Shown piece after piece: positions 54,600 through 63,998 of a DNA stretch of 64,000 nt. The position numbers and the translations under genes are program-made. The number at the start of each line of letters is the position of its first letter. Positions within the stretch are counted from its first letter, which is position 1. The notes below the pieces were generated by a model. That model saw nothing but the letters and a program-made list of their open reading frames with translations, was not told where the DNA came from and did not search any database. The DNA comes from Nitrobacter winogradskyi (GTDB lineage: Bacteria; Pseudomonadota; Alphaproteobacteria; Rhizobiales; Xanthobacteraceae): assembly GCF_006539545.1 (NCBI RefSeq), contig NZ_BJNF01000016.1, positions 62,001 through 126,000 on the forward strand, written 5' to 3'.

Positions 54600-55669
54600 C
54601 GATCGCAATAAGCAATGAGCCGGATCTGATCACGCGGCGCGAGGGGAGCGCGGGCATCGTTCGCCTCAACCGTCCGAGGGCGATCAATGCCGTCACCCTG
54701 GATATGTTTCGCGGGATCCACAAGGCGCTGGACGAGTTCGAGGCCGACCCCGCTGTCGGTCTGATCCTGCTCGAAGGCGCCGGCGAGCGCGGTCTGTGCG
54801 CGGGCGGCGATATCCGCTCGCTCTGGGAAAGCGCGAATGCCGGAGGTGATCTCGGCAGGGTGATGTGGCGCGAGGAATACCTTCTCAACGCGCGGATTGC
54901 GAAATTTCCAAAACCCTATGTCGCCTTCATGGACGGCATCGTCATGGGCGGCGGCGTCGGATTGTCGGCGCACGGCGCGCACCGCGTCGTCACCGAGAGA
55001 ACCAGACTCTCAATGCCGGAGGCCGGTCTCGGCTTCTTCCCGGATGTCGGAGGAACCTGGCTGTTGTCGCACGCGCCCGGCGAGATCGGAACTTACTTCG
55101 GGCTGACCGGCCAGAACATGAACGGAGCGGAGGCGATCTACGCCGGCCTTGCCGATGTGAGCGTACCGTCGCGAAAACTCGCCGCGTTGCGCGAGACGCT
55201 GGTCGATCTTGACGCGCGCGCGGATTCAGCCCGCGTGAGAGCCGCGATCGCGGGATTTACCACCGGCGAGTCCGCGAGTTCTGTCGCGGCGATCCGGCCC
55301 CGGATCGATGCGTGGTTCGCCCATGGCCGAATGGATGATATCCTGACGACGCTGCAACGTGATGGGTCCGAACTCGCGCGGTCAATCCTCAGAGTACTGA
55401 ACGAGAAATCGCCACGCGGCCTTGTCGTGACGTTAAAGCTGCTGCGGCTCGCGCGCGCCTCGGCCACGCTGGAGGAGTGTCTGGCGCGGGAATATCGTGC
55501 CGCGCTTGCGGTCTTTGCGAGCGACGATTTTCGCGAAGGCGTCCGCGCCGCGATTATCGACAAGGATCGCAATCCAAAATGGTCGCCGGCCGCGGTCGAC
55601 GATGTTACGCCGGAGATGATAGCACCCTATTTTGCGAATGCCGGTGTGGACGAACTCGTGTTCAGTTAG
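54596..55669 (+). CDS. 3-hydroxyisobutyryl-CoA hydrolase-like (enoyl-CoA hydratase fold)
   Basis: 357 aa, start overlapping the dehydrogenase stop (ATGA). The crotonase core is clear: GERGLCAGGDIRSLWES (oxyanion loop, about residue 65), MGGGVGLSAHGAHRV near 120 and SMPEAGLGFFPDVGGTWLLS near 140. The length and C-terminal half match HIBCH-type proteins rather than plain hydratases. It would release 3-hydroxyisobutyrate for the dehydrogenase MmsB. The TAG stop is formed by the start of the next repeat (TTAGAGC). Confidence 0.92.
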   Translation: MTIAISNEPDLITRREGSAGIVRLNRPRAINAVTLDMFRGIHKALDEFEADPAVGLILLEGAGERGLCAGGDIRSLWESANAGGDLGRVMWREEYLLNARIAKFPKPYVAFMDGIVMGGGVGLSAHGAHRVVTERTRLSMPEAGLGFFPDVGGTWLLSHAPGEIGTYFGLTGQNMNGAEAIYAGLADVSVPSRKLAALRETLVDLDARADSARVRAAIAGFTTGESASSVAAIRPRIDAWFAHGRMDDILTTLQRDGSELARSILRVLNEKSPRGLVVTLKLLRLARASATLEECLAREYRAALAVFASDDFREGVRAAIIDKDRNPKWSPAAVDDVTPEMIAPYFANAGVDELVFS

Positions 55670-55771
55670 AGCATTTTCCGGCGAAGGGGATACCGGTTCG
55701 CCGCAAGAAAATGCGACCAGACAACCATTTCTAGAGCATGGTCCGATTCAATTTGATCGGATCATGCTCTA
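55667..55771. repeat. Palindromic repeat pair with TAGAGC ends
   Basis: The left unit TAGAGCATTTTCCGGCGAAGGGGATACCGGTTCGCC is followed by the hairpin TAGAGCATGGTCCGAT (55732-55747) with ATCGGATCATGCTCTA (55756-55771), loop of eight. The first TAG is the stop codon of the preceding gene. Confidence 0.88.
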
Positions 55772-55807
55772 GATAAAAAGAACAAGTCACCTCGACTGGA
55801 GGTCAGC

Positions 55808-56704
55808 ATGGCGGCCATAGCATTCATCGGTCTCGGCAACATGGGCGGACCCATGGCGGCCAATCTCGTCAAGGCCGGTTACACGGTGGCCGGTTTTGAT
55901 CTGGTCCCGGCCTTGTGCGATGCGGCCAGAACGAACGGCGTGACGATCGCGGGCAGCGCAAGAGCCGCGGTGACTAATGCGGACGTCATCATCACCATGC
56001 TGCCGGCCGGCCGGCACGTGGTGTCGGTGTGGACCGATGTCATGCCCGCGGCCACCAGGGGCGCGCTGATGATCGATTGTTCAACCATCGATGTCGAAAG
56101 CGCCCGGCGGGCCCATATGCTGGCGGCGAGGGCTTCCCTGCATTCGGTCGACGCGCCGGTCTCGGGAGGCGTCGCGGGCGCGAGGGATGCAACGCTGACG
56201 TTTATGGCCGGGGGAGAAGTTGAATCCTTCGAGGACGCAAAGCCTTTCCTGGAAGCGATGGGCAAGAAGATCGTCCATTGCGGCCGGGACGGGACGGGGC
56301 AGGCCGCCAAGATCTGCAACAACATGATCCTGGGCGTTTCGATGATCGCGGTCGCCGAGGCCTTCGTGTTGGCGGAAAAGCTCGGCCTGTCGCATCAGGC
56401 GCTGTTCGATGCCGCGTCAAAGGCGTCAGGCCAGTGCTGGTCGCTCACCAGCTACTGTCCGGTGCCGGGACCGGTTCCGGCATCGCCCGCGAATAACGAC
56501 TACAGACCGGGTTTCGCCTCGGCGCTGATGCTGAAGGATCTGACGCTGGCGAGGGCGGCGGCGGATTCCACCGGAGCGGTGACGCCGCTCGGACAGCATG
56601 CGCAGGATATCTACAAGGCGTTCGACGCGGCCGGAAACGGCGGGGTCGATTTCTCGGGTATCATCCGGCATATCCGGGCTCTTGCGGAAAGCAGGGGTGG
56701 CTGA
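55808..56704 (+). CDS. mmsB: 3-hydroxyisobutyrate dehydrogenase
   Basis: 298 aa beta-hydroxyacid dehydrogenase. It has the NAD fold FIGLGNMGGPMAANLVKAGY, the substrate motif DAPVSGGVAGARDATLTFMAGG (about residue 117) and the catalytic Lys in GTGQAAKICNNMILGVSM (about 170). It oxidises 3-hydroxyisobutyrate to methylmalonate semialdehyde, which MmsA then uses. Separated from the upstream genes by a palindromic repeat. Confidence 0.95.
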   Translation: MAAIAFIGLGNMGGPMAANLVKAGYTVAGFDLVPALCDAARTNGVTIAGSARAAVTNADVIITMLPAGRHVVSVWTDVMPAATRGALMIDCSTIDVESARRAHMLAARASLHSVDAPVSGGVAGARDATLTFMAGGEVESFEDAKPFLEAMGKKIVHCGRDGTGQAAKICNNMILGVSMIAVAEAFVLAEKLGLSHQALFDAASKASGQCWSLTSYCPVPGPVPASPANNDYRPGFASALMLKDLTLARAAADSTGAVTPLGQHAQDIYKAFDAAGNGGVDFSGIIRHIRALAESRGG

Positions 56705-56837
56705 TGACGGAGCTTGCGAAGGGCGCGAATTTCCGTTGTGGCGTCGCGCGGATGATGCGCCACGGGGCGTCACTTTTCGTAAAGGTGACCTTCCTGAAAT
56801 TCCGGCGTCCAGGTCAGGAACGGCGGAGGCGCTGGTC

Positions 56838-57314
56838 GTGAATGAGGTCTGGAAGCAGCCATCGGTCTCGCTCGAAGCGTACAGGCAGATGATTGGTCAG
56901 GAGATCGGCGTTTCCGCGTGGCACCTGATCGATCAGAAGCGGATCGACCTCTACGCCGACGTGATCGACGACCATCAGTTCATCCACGTCGACCCGGAGC
57001 GGGCCCGGACAACAGCTTTCGGCACAACCGTCGCGCATGGATTCCTGACCATGTCGCTGCTCAGCGTCATGTCGCACGAGGTGATTCCACCGGTCACTGG
57101 CGTCACCATGCGGGTGAATTACGGCTTCGACCGCCTCCGTTTCATATCGCCCGTCAAATCCGGATCGCGCGTCAGGGGCCGCTTCACGCTAGCCGAGGCG
57201 ACGCTTCGCAAGCCCGGCGAACTGCTGTCACGCACCGCCGTCAGCGTCGAGATCGAGGGTGAGACGCGGCCAGCGCTCGCCGCCGACTGGCTTGCCATTC
57301 TGTACTTTTCCTGA
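56838..57314 (+). CDS. MaoC-family dehydratase
   Basis: 158 aa from the GTG at 56838. The hot-dog fold hydratase motif is ADVIDDHQFIHVDPERA with GTTVAHGFLTMSLLSVM (Asp/His catalytic region, about residues 40-70). It likely hydrates an enoyl-CoA and could serve the isobutyryl-CoA branch (methacrylyl-CoA) or another acyl-CoA. The 133 bases upstream contain in-frame codons with good codon use but no ATG, so the true start could lie further up. Confidence 0.88.
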   Translation: MNEVWKQPSVSLEAYRQMIGQEIGVSAWHLIDQKRIDLYADVIDDHQFIHVDPERARTTAFGTTVAHGFLTMSLLSVMSHEVIPPVTGVTMRVNYGFDRLRFISPVKSGSRVRGRFTLAEATLRKPGELLSRTAVSVEIEGETRPALAADWLAILYFS

Positions 57315-57335
57315 CGACCGCCCTGTGCCGCTTGC

Positions 57336-58562
57336 ATGCGTGACGTCCTCCATATCCAGTCCGCGGTTCTCGGCGCGGGTCCCGCCGGACTGATGGCGGC
57401 GGAAGTGCTCGCGCGCGGGGGTGTGCGCGTGACCGTGTTCGACGCCATGCCGTCGGCCGGCCGCAAGTTTCTGATGGCGGGGCGCGGCGGTCTCAATCTG
57501 ACGCACAGCGAGCCGCTACCGCAGTTTCTCGCGCGCTATGGCGCGGCCGCAACGTATTTGAAGCCGGCGATCGACAGCTTCACGCCGGCAGCGCTGAGAA
57601 AATGGGCCGGCGATCTCGATCAGCCGACGTTCGTGGGGTCGAGCGGCCGCGTGTTTCCGAAAGCGCTCAAGGCGTCTCCGTTGTTGCGTGCGTGGCTTAG
57701 GCGGCTTGATACGCTTGGCGTGACGTTGGCGCTGCGGCATCGCTGGATCGGCTGGGACCACGCCGGTCATCTAAAATTTCAAACGCCTGACGGCGAGCGC
57801 ACGGTGGCGGCGGATACGGCGATCATGGCGCTTGGCGGCGCGAGCTGGCCGCGGCTTGGCTCCGATGGCGCGTGGGTCGAACAGCTTGCGTCCAAAGGGG
57901 TCGCCACGTCGCCGCTGCGACCGGCCAACTGCGCCTTCGACGTAGCGTGGAGCGCTGTCTTTCGCGATCGCTTCGAGGGCCGGCCGTTGAAGAACGTCGC
58001 GCTGTCGCTAGGTTCGCATACGGTACGCGGGGAAGCTCTCATCACGCGTGAAGGCATCGAGGGTGGAGGGATCTATGCCCTCTCGGCGGTGTTGCGCGAA
58101 CGCATCGACATCGCGGGAAACGCTGTTTTGTACATCAACCTTCGGCCTGATGTCGCGACGGATCAACTCGCCGCGCGCTTGAGCACGTCGCGCGGAAAAC
58201 AGTCGATGTCCAACTGGTTGCGCAAAGCGGCGGGTCTTTCGCCGGTCGCGATCGGACTATTGCGGGAAGCGCCGACTGATCATCATCCGGCATCGGCGCA
58301 GCCGGCATCGCTTGCGGCGTCGATCGGCGCTGTTCCGGTCACGCTGACCGGTGTGGCGCCGCTCGCGCGGGCGATTTCGTCCGCCGGAGGCATTGCGTTC
58401 AGCGAGCTTGACGAGGATTACATGCTCCGGCGTTTGCCGGGCGTCTTCGTGGCAGGCGAAATGCTAGACTGGGAAGCGCCGACCGGCGGCTATCTGTTGC
58501 AAGCCTCGTTTGCGACCGGCGTTGCGGCCGGACGAGGCGCGCTGAAATGGTTGCGGTGTTAG
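57336..58562 (+). CDS. TIGR03862-family flavoprotein (HI0933-like)
   Basis: 408 aa FAD protein. VLGAGPAGLMAAEVLARGGVRV and AGRKFLMAGRGGLNLTHSEP at the N-terminus, VGSSGRVFPKALKASPLLRAW near 95, ALGGASWPRLGSDG near 165 and the C-terminal GVFVAGEMLDWEAPTGGYLLQASFATG are the family marks. The function is unknown; some relatives are linked to tRNA or DNA chemistry. The TAG stop is formed by the start of the following repeat (GTTAGAGCATG). Confidence 0.88.
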   Translation: MRDVLHIQSAVLGAGPAGLMAAEVLARGGVRVTVFDAMPSAGRKFLMAGRGGLNLTHSEPLPQFLARYGAAATYLKPAIDSFTPAALRKWAGDLDQPTFVGSSGRVFPKALKASPLLRAWLRRLDTLGVTLALRHRWIGWDHAGHLKFQTPDGERTVAADTAIMALGGASWPRLGSDGAWVEQLASKGVATSPLRPANCAFDVAWSAVFRDRFEGRPLKNVALSLGSHTVRGEALITREGIEGGGIYALSAVLRERIDIAGNAVLYINLRPDVATDQLAARLSTSRGKQSMSNWLRKAAGLSPVAIGLLREAPTDHHPASAQPASLAASIGAVPVTLTGVAPLARAISSAGGIAFSELDEDYMLRRLPGVFVAGEMLDWEAPTGGYLLQASFATGVAAGRGALKWLRC

Positions 58563-58740
58563 AGCATGCTCCCGACCCGAAGGGCGCGTCAGCGCAAAGC
58601 GGTGAACCGGTTTTCGGATAAGATCATGCTCAATCAAAATAGAGACTGCTTCTAGAGTCTGCTTCTGATGGGAGCCTCGGATTTTGATCTGACGCGTTGA
58701 CTCACGCGAACAGGTCATCCGCTTCGCTCAGAAACGCTAT
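58560..58740. repeat. Composite of two repeats
   Basis: The left unit TAGAGCATGCTCCCGACCCGAAGGGCG...TTCGGATAAGATCATGCTC is of the AGAGCATG type. The right unit has TCTGCTTCTGATGGGAGCCTCGGATTTTGATCTGACGCGTTGACTCACGCGAACAGG and ends CGCTTCGCTCAGAAACGCTAT. The first TAG is the stop codon of the flavoprotein gene. Confidence 0.85.
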
Positions 58741-58752
58741 GGATGCGCGCTC

Positions 58753-60561
58753 TCAGGCCTGCTCGATCTCTTCGCGAAGCATTTCCAGCTCTAGCCAGCG
58801 ATCCTCAGCCTGTTGCAGCTCCGCCTGGGCCCTGGCAAGCGCGGCGGAAGCCTGATCGAAGGCCGCGCGGTCTCTCGCATAGAGGTCGGGATCGTCAAGG
58901 CGCCGCTGTTGCTTGGCCATCTCGGCCTGAAGCTTATCGATCGATTTCGGGAGCGTCTCCAGCGCGTGTTTCTCGTTGAAACTGAGCCGCCGCTTGCCGG
59001 GGACCGGTGCGGGCTTCGCGGAATGGCCTGCCTCGGACACAGGTGCGGATTTCGCTGCCTCGCGCTTGAGGTCGTCGCCGCGCTGCGCCAGCATGTCGCT
59101 GTAGCCGCCGGCGTATTCGATCCAGCGGCCGTTGCCTTCGGGGACGATCACCGAGGTCACGACGCGATCCAGAAAGTCACGATCGTGGCTGATCAGGATC
59201 ACGGTGCCCTCGTAGTCTCCGAGCATGTCCTCCAGCACGTCGAGCGTTTCGAGATCGAGGTCGTTGGTCGGCTCGTCCAGCACCAGCAGGTTGGACGGCT
59301 TTGCCAGAGCGCGCGCCAGCATCAGCCGGCCGCGTTCGCCGCCGGACAACACCTCGAGCGGCGTGCGCATCTGCTCTTGCGCGAACAGAAAATCCTTCAT
59401 GTAGCTGACGACGTGCTTCGGCTTGCCGCCGACCATGACGTGATCGCCGCGTCCTCCGGTCAACGCCTCCGTCAGCGTCGATTTCGGATCGAGGCTTTCG
59501 CGGTGCTGGTCGAGCGTCGCCATCTCGATGTTGGCCCCGAGCCGGATGGTGCCGCTGCCGGGGGTGTCGGCTCCCGTGAGCATGTTGATCAGCGTGGTTT
59601 TGCCTGCGCCGTTGGGGCCGACGATGCCGATGCGGTCGCCGCGCTGGATACGGATCGAGAAGCCGTCGACGATGGTCCGCTCGCCGTAGCGCTTGCTGAT
59701 GCCTTTGGCCTCGATGACGAGCTTGCCGGATTTATCGGCCTCCGCAGCGGCGAGGGTCGCGCTGCCCGCCGTGCCGCGATAGTCGCGGCGCTGCTGGCGC
59801 AGTTCATGAAGACCGGCGAGTCGCTTGACGTTGCGCTTGCGCCGGCCGGAGACGCCGTAACGCAGCCAGTGTTCCTCGGCGACGATCTTGCGGTCGAGCT
59901 TGTGCTGATCGCGCTCCTCTTCCGCCAGCACCTCGTCGCGCCATTCCTCGAACTTCGCGAAACCCCGGTCGATCTGCCGGATCTTCCCGCGATCGAGCCA
60001 CGCGGTGCTGCGTGAGAGATTGGACAGGAAGCGCCGGTCATGGCTGATGAGCACCAGCGCGCCGCGCCGCGCGCCGAGTTCACCTTCCAGCCATTCGATG
60101 GTGGTGAGATCGAGATGGTTGGTCGGTTCGTCCAGCAGCAGGATGTCGGGCGAGGGGGCCAGCACCCGCGCCAGCGCCGCGCGCCGGCTCTCGCCGCCGG
60201 AAAGGTGCGCGGGATCTTCCTCGCCGGTGAGGCCGAGCTGTTCGACCAGATAGCGGGCCTGATAGGGATCGTCGCCGGGGCCCAGCCCCGCCTCCACATA
60301 GGCCAGCGTGGTTTCGAATCCGGCGAAGTCCGGCTCCTGCGGCAGATAGCGCACCGTGGCGCCGGGCTGCACGAAGCGGCTGCCGCTGTCGGGCGCCACG
60401 AGGCCGGCTGCGATCTTCAGGAGCGTGGACTTGCCGGAGCCGTTGCGGCCGATTAGGCAGAGCCGCTGGGATTCAGATACCGTGAGTTCAACGCCGGATA
60501 AAAGCGGCGTGCCGCCGAACGTCAGCGCGATATCCTTCAACTGGACGAGCGGCGGCGCCAT
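58753..60561 (-). CDS. ABC-F ATPase, Uup-like
   Basis: 602 aa from the ATG at 60561; the frame is open further upstream but without similarity. Two ATPase domains: Walker A GRNGSGKSTLLK near residue 35 with LSGGESRRAALA near 130, and GPNGAGKTTLIN near 325 with LSGGERGRLMLARAL near 420. The linker RRKRNVKRLAGLHELRQQRRDY and a C-terminal coiled coil (about 530-600) follow. There is no membrane domain, so this is the translation-associated ABC-F class rather than a transporter. Uup-type proteins act on ribosomes or DNA. Confidence 0.9.
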   Translation of the reverse strand: MAPPLVQLKDIALTFGGTPLLSGVELTVSESQRLCLIGRNGSGKSTLLKIAAGLVAPDSGSRFVQPGATVRYLPQEPDFAGFETTLAYVEAGLGPGDDPYQARYLVEQLGLTGEEDPAHLSGGESRRAALARVLAPSPDILLLDEPTNHLDLTTIEWLEGELGARRGALVLISHDRRFLSNLSRSTAWLDRGKIRQIDRGFAKFEEWRDEVLAEEERDQHKLDRKIVAEEHWLRYGVSGRRKRNVKRLAGLHELRQQRRDYRGTAGSATLAAAEADKSGKLVIEAKGISKRYGERTIVDGFSIRIQRGDRIGIVGPNGAGKTTLINMLTGADTPGSGTIRLGANIEMATLDQHRESLDPKSTLTEALTGGRGDHVMVGGKPKHVVSYMKDFLFAQEQMRTPLEVLSGGERGRLMLARALAKPSNLLVLDEPTNDLDLETLDVLEDMLGDYEGTVILISHDRDFLDRVVTSVIVPEGNGRWIEYAGGYSDMLAQRGDDLKREAAKSAPVSEAGHSAKPAPVPGKRRLSFNEKHALETLPKSIDKLQAEMAKQQRRLDDPDLYARDRAAFDQASAALARAQAELQQAEDRWLELEMLREEIEQA

Positions 60562-60566
60562 CGTTT

Positions 60567-61040
60567 TCAGCCCTGCTGTGCCGCGCAGGCGCGCTGGATG
60601 CGGCGAATGGCCTGGTCCAGCGCCGACAGGAAGGCGGAACGGTCGCGCGGCTGGAATGAGCGCGGTCCGCCCGTCACTTCGCCGCTCGCGCGCAGGTCGG
60701 TCATCAGGTTGCGGACGGCCAGTGTCATTCCGATCGACTGCTCCGTGAACGGCTTTCCGTTCGGCGCGATCACGCCGGCGCCCGCTTTGACGCATCGGCT
60801 CGCCAGCGGAATGTCCGCCGTGATGACGATATCGGTGTTGCCGGCGCGTTCCGCGATCCAGTCGTCGGCCGCATCCATGCCGGGTCCGGCCGCGATGCGC
60901 TCGATCAGGGGATGGTCGGGGACGCGGATATATCCTCCCGCCACCACGCTGACGGACACGCCGTGACGCTCCGCGACGCGATAGATTTCGTCCTTCACCG
61001 GGCAGGCATCGGCGTCAACGTAGAGGCGAATGGCGGTCAA
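60567..61040 (-). CDS. DUF188/YaiI-YqxD-family protein
   Basis: 157 aa. [25 protein letters not shown] at the N-terminus, [34 protein letters not shown] and a C-terminal [28 protein letters not shown] are diagnostic. The clustered aspartates resemble PIN-like nucleases, but the activity is unproven. It ends 5 bases before the ABC-F start, so they may be co-transcribed. Confidence 0.9.
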   Translation of the reverse strand: MTAIRLYVDADACPVKDEIYRVAERHGVSVSVVAGGYIRVPDHPLIERIAAGPGMDAADDWIAERAGNTDIVITADIPLASRCVKAGAGVIAPNGKPFTEQSIGMTLAVRNLMTDLRASGEVTGGPRSFQPRDRSAFLSALDQAIRRIQRACAAQQG

Positions 61041-61421
61041 TGGCGGATCGTCGGCTGCACAGACATCATGGCAGCGCGTGTTACTCCATGTGAGGAAGGA
61101 TTGCGAGCACGGTGCTGACGTCTCAAGTCGCAGAGGTGCATGTAGCCATCAAACGTATATCTATGGTTGTATGAACTGGATTTATTCCAGATAGCTTGAC
61201 CACTTGCGAAAGCGACCTTGCAGCGCAATAGAGCGTGAAGCTATGGAATTGCGTGGGGTTTTTGATCTTTTCTCAGTTTGCCGATGGCCCAGACGGCCGG
61301 GTTGATCCGAAAGACGATGACCCACGGAACCATGGGCGGTTGCGCTGGCGATCTGCGCTGCTAAACTTCCGGGAAAAACATTGTCGCGTAGGCTGCCGAG
61401 CGGCTGCGGAAAGACGGATCC
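61041..61421. other. 381-base intergenic region
   Basis: No gene, RNA gene or repeat block is seen. A small inverted repeat CTGGATTTATTCCAG lies near 61178-61192. The region must contain the promoter of the rightward Ppx/GppA gene and of the leftward DUF188-ABC-F pair; no boxes were assigned. Confidence 0.5.
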
Positions 61422-62489
61422 ATGGATGATGATGTCCAGCGTTGCGTTGATGCCGGGACCGGATCACGCGACAGCTTTCGGGGGGTGGAGGCCGCGATGA
61501 CCGCGGCAAGCGCTATCCGTCCTTCGCCGAGCGGCGATGCCAGCGTTTATGCCGCGCTTGATCTCGGCACCAACAACTGCAGGTTGCTGATCGCCTCGCC
61601 GGCAAGCGACAGCTTTCGAGTGATCGATTCGTTTTCGCGAATTGTCCGGCTGGGCGAAGGCATCTCATCGACAGGGTGTATCAGCGAGGCGGCGATCGAG
61701 CGGACGATCGCGGCGCTTGCGATCTGCCGTGACAAGATCCGCGCGAGGAAAGCGGGCCGCCTGAGGCTGATCGCGACCGAGGCATGCAGGGCGGCGTCGA
61801 ACGCCGAGAACTTTCGCAGCCGTGTCGTCGCCGCCACGGGCATCCAGCTTGAGGTGGTGGATCGGGAAACGGAAGCTGCGCTCGCGGTGATCGGTTGCTC
61901 CCCGCTGGTTCATCCCAAAGCGAGCGGCGCGATCCTGTTCGACATCGGTGGTGGTTCGACAGAGCTCGTGCGGATAGAACGCCGTCGCGAAGGCGACCTG
62001 CGCACCATCGCATGGATCTCGATTCCGGTCGGTGTCGTCACGCTGGCCGAGTGTTTTGGCGGCCACGACATCACGCCGCAATCTTACGCCTCCATGGTGA
62101 AAGAGGTTGCCGGGCATATTGCTACGTTCGCGGACGCCTATGGCCGCGACCTTTACGGAATGCACCTTCTGGGCACCTCGGGCACGGTGACGACGCTTGG
62201 CGGTCTCCATCTTGGCCTTGCGCGCTATGATCGCCGCAAGGTTGACGGCATCTGGATGAACGACATCGAGGTGACCCAGGCCATCGCGCGACTCTGCGGC
62301 ATGGATTATCAAAAGCGGGTCGCCAACGGCTGTATCGGGATTGAACGTGCCGATCTGGTTCTGGCGGGCTGTGCCATCCTGGATGCCATTCGACGGGCCT
62401 TTCCCTTGCCTCGTCTGCGGGTCGCGGATCGTGGTCTGCGCGAGGGCATGCTGGTTGAAATGATGCGCGAGGATGGCGCATTCAACTGA
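61422..62489 (+). CDS. Ppx/GppA-family exopolyphosphatase-like protein
   Basis: 355 aa from the ATG at 61422; an ATG at 61497 with a better ribosome-binding site (GGTGGAGG) would remove 25 non-conserved residues. The acetate/sugar-kinase-like ATPase fold is shown by YAALDLGTNNCRLLIAS, LRLIATEACRAASNAENF and ILFDIGGGSTELVRI. The family hydrolyses polyphosphate or pppGpp. Only the N-terminal Ppx domains are present, as in short alphaproteobacterial forms. It is followed by rlmE. Confidence 0.9.
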   Translation: MDDDVQRCVDAGTGSRDSFRGVEAAMTAASAIRPSPSGDASVYAALDLGTNNCRLLIASPASDSFRVIDSFSRIVRLGEGISSTGCISEAAIERTIAALAICRDKIRARKAGRLRLIATEACRAASNAENFRSRVVAATGIQLEVVDRETEAALAVIGCSPLVHPKASGAILFDIGGGSTELVRIERRREGDLRTIAWISIPVGVVTLAECFGGHDITPQSYASMVKEVAGHIATFADAYGRDLYGMHLLGTSGTVTTLGGLHLGLARYDRRKVDGIWMNDIEVTQAIARLCGMDYQKRVANGCIGIERADLVLAGCAILDAIRRAFPLPRLRVADRGLREGMLVEMMREDGAFN

Positions 62490-62652
62490 GTTGATGCACA
62501 AGAACGATCTTTCGCCATTGCCGGGCAAAGCGCGCAGCGCGTCTTCGCGCAGGCGACCCGGCAATCCATCCGCGTGAACGAGACCATGATGTCGGCAGCG
62601 CGGCTTGTTTTCTGATGGATGTCCGGATCAGGTCCGGGCACGACGGTTCGAT

Positions 62653-63345
62653 ATGGCGAAAGATACCACCGGCCGGCTGCATGTGACCGTCAAAACCGGC
62701 GGCAAGCGAAAGCTGTCGTCCAAGCTTTGGCTCGAGCGGCAGCTCAACGATCCCTACGTGGCGCAGGCGAAACGCGACGGCTGGCGCTCCCGCGCGTCCT
62801 TCAAGCTGATTGAAATGGACGACAAGCATCGCTTCCTGAAGCCCGGCATGACGGTCGTCGATCTCGGCGCGGCGCCCGGCGGCTGGAGTCAGGTCGCCGC
62901 GAAACGCGTGGGGGCCGCTGAAGGCAAGGGCAAGGTGATTGCCATTGATCTCCTGGAGATGCCGGAGATCGTCGGCGTCACCTTTGCCCGGCTCGATTTT
63001 CTCGACGACAGCGCTCCCGACAGGCTGCTCGCGATGATGGATGGGGCCGCGGATGTCGTGCTTTCCGATATGGCGGCCAACACGACCGGCCATCGTAAGA
63101 CCGACCAGCTGCGGATCGTGGGGCTGGTCGAGAGCGCGGCGGCGTTCGCGGCCGACGTGCTGCGGCCCGGCGGAACGTTTATCGCAAAAGTCTTCCAGAG
63201 CGGGGCGGATGCCGGTCTGCTCGTGCAACTCAAGCGCGACTTCCAGACGGTCCGGCATGTGAAGCCCGCCGCGAGCCGACAGGACTCCTCAGAACGCTAT
63301 GTCATGGCGACGGGCTTTCGCGGCGGTACGAGGGATAAGTCTTGA
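62653..63345 (+). CDS. rlmE: 23S rRNA 2'-O-methyltransferase (RlmE)
   Basis: 230 aa from the ATG at 62653. SAM-binding motif VVDLGAAPGGWSQVAAKRVG and the K-D-K-E catalytic set (Lys in RSRASFKLIEMD, Asp in DVVLSDMAANTTGHRKTD, Lys in FIAKVFQSG, Glu in SSERYVMA) identify the family. It methylates U2552 in the ribosomal A loop and helps large-subunit assembly. It lies 163 bases after the phosphatase gene and could share its transcript. Confidence 0.96.
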   Translation: MAKDTTGRLHVTVKTGGKRKLSSKLWLERQLNDPYVAQAKRDGWRSRASFKLIEMDDKHRFLKPGMTVVDLGAAPGGWSQVAAKRVGAAEGKGKVIAIDLLEMPEIVGVTFARLDFLDDSAPDRLLAMMDGAADVVLSDMAANTTGHRKTDQLRIVGLVESAAAFAADVLRPGGTFIAKVFQSGADAGLLVQLKRDFQTVRHVKPAASRQDSSERYVMATGFRGGTRDKS

Positions 63346-63350
63346 TCGGT

Positions 63351-63998
63351 TCAGTCCGCGTAAGATAGCCAGCCCTTGAAGCTGAAACCGGCATAGAACA
63401 AGCTGATGTTGGAGAAACCGGCCTCCTGCAACATCGTTTCCTCTTCCTCCGGCGCGAGTATTGATAACCTGTCGGCTATGGCCTGTCGGGACTTTTCCAT
63501 CTGATCGGGGCTTGTGTCATGTCGCGCACCGAATGCGACATGACGAGCGATCCAGAGCGACCGCTCGGGTTCTGTCTGCGGGAAGCTGATATGGGCAACC
63601 ACAAAGGGCGCGCCTGGTTTGAGACGACGGCGGATCTGCTTCAACGTTCCCGGCCGGTCGTCACGGGGAATGAAGTGAAAGGTCAGCAAGGATGTGGCGG
63701 CATCGAACGGACCCTGTGGCGCATCGTCGATATAGCCCTCGTGCAAACGCACGCGCTTTGCATGTCGTTCGATTGTCCGCTCAGCGAGCCGCAGCATGGG
63801 AGCGGACGGGTCCACCGCGTCGAATGACCAGCCGGGGTGCGATTCCGCGAAAGTCTTGAGTTCCAGCCCTCCGCCGGCGCCCAGGACCAGCACGCGAGCG
63901 TTTTCGGGGACTTGTTCCGCGAGCAGCATCGTCGTCATCCGATGCAGATCGGCGAATCCCGGCACCTGACGAGGTGGGCCTTCAGCGTAGGTATTCAC
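63351..63998 (-). CDS. SAM-dependent methyltransferase (5' end may lie beyond the window)
   Basis: At least 215 aa. Motif I is VLVLGAGGGLELKTFAESHPGW (about residue 36), followed by the acidic DAVDPSAPM, ATSLLTFHFIPRDDRP and LKPGAPFVVAHIS. The GTG at 63998 is only two bases from the window edge; the family usually has about 10-20 residues before TYAEGPPRQVPGFADLH, so the true start is probably outside. Substrate unknown. Confidence 0.82.
   Translation of the reverse strand: MNTYAEGPPRQVPGFADLHRMTTMLLAEQVPENARVLVLGAGGGLELKTFAESHPGWSFDAVDPSAPMLRLAERTIERHAKRVRLHEGYIDDAPQGPFDAATSLLTFHFIPRDDRPGTLKQIRRRLKPGAPFVVAHISFPQTEPERSLWIARHVAFGARHDTSPDQMEKSRQAIADRLSILAPEEEETMLQEAGFSNISLFYAGFSFKGWLSYAD

Noticed and set aside
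58813..60015. A 400-codon open frame on the plus strand opposite the ABC-F gene.
   Set aside because: An antisense shadow; the minus strand has both ATPase domains intact.
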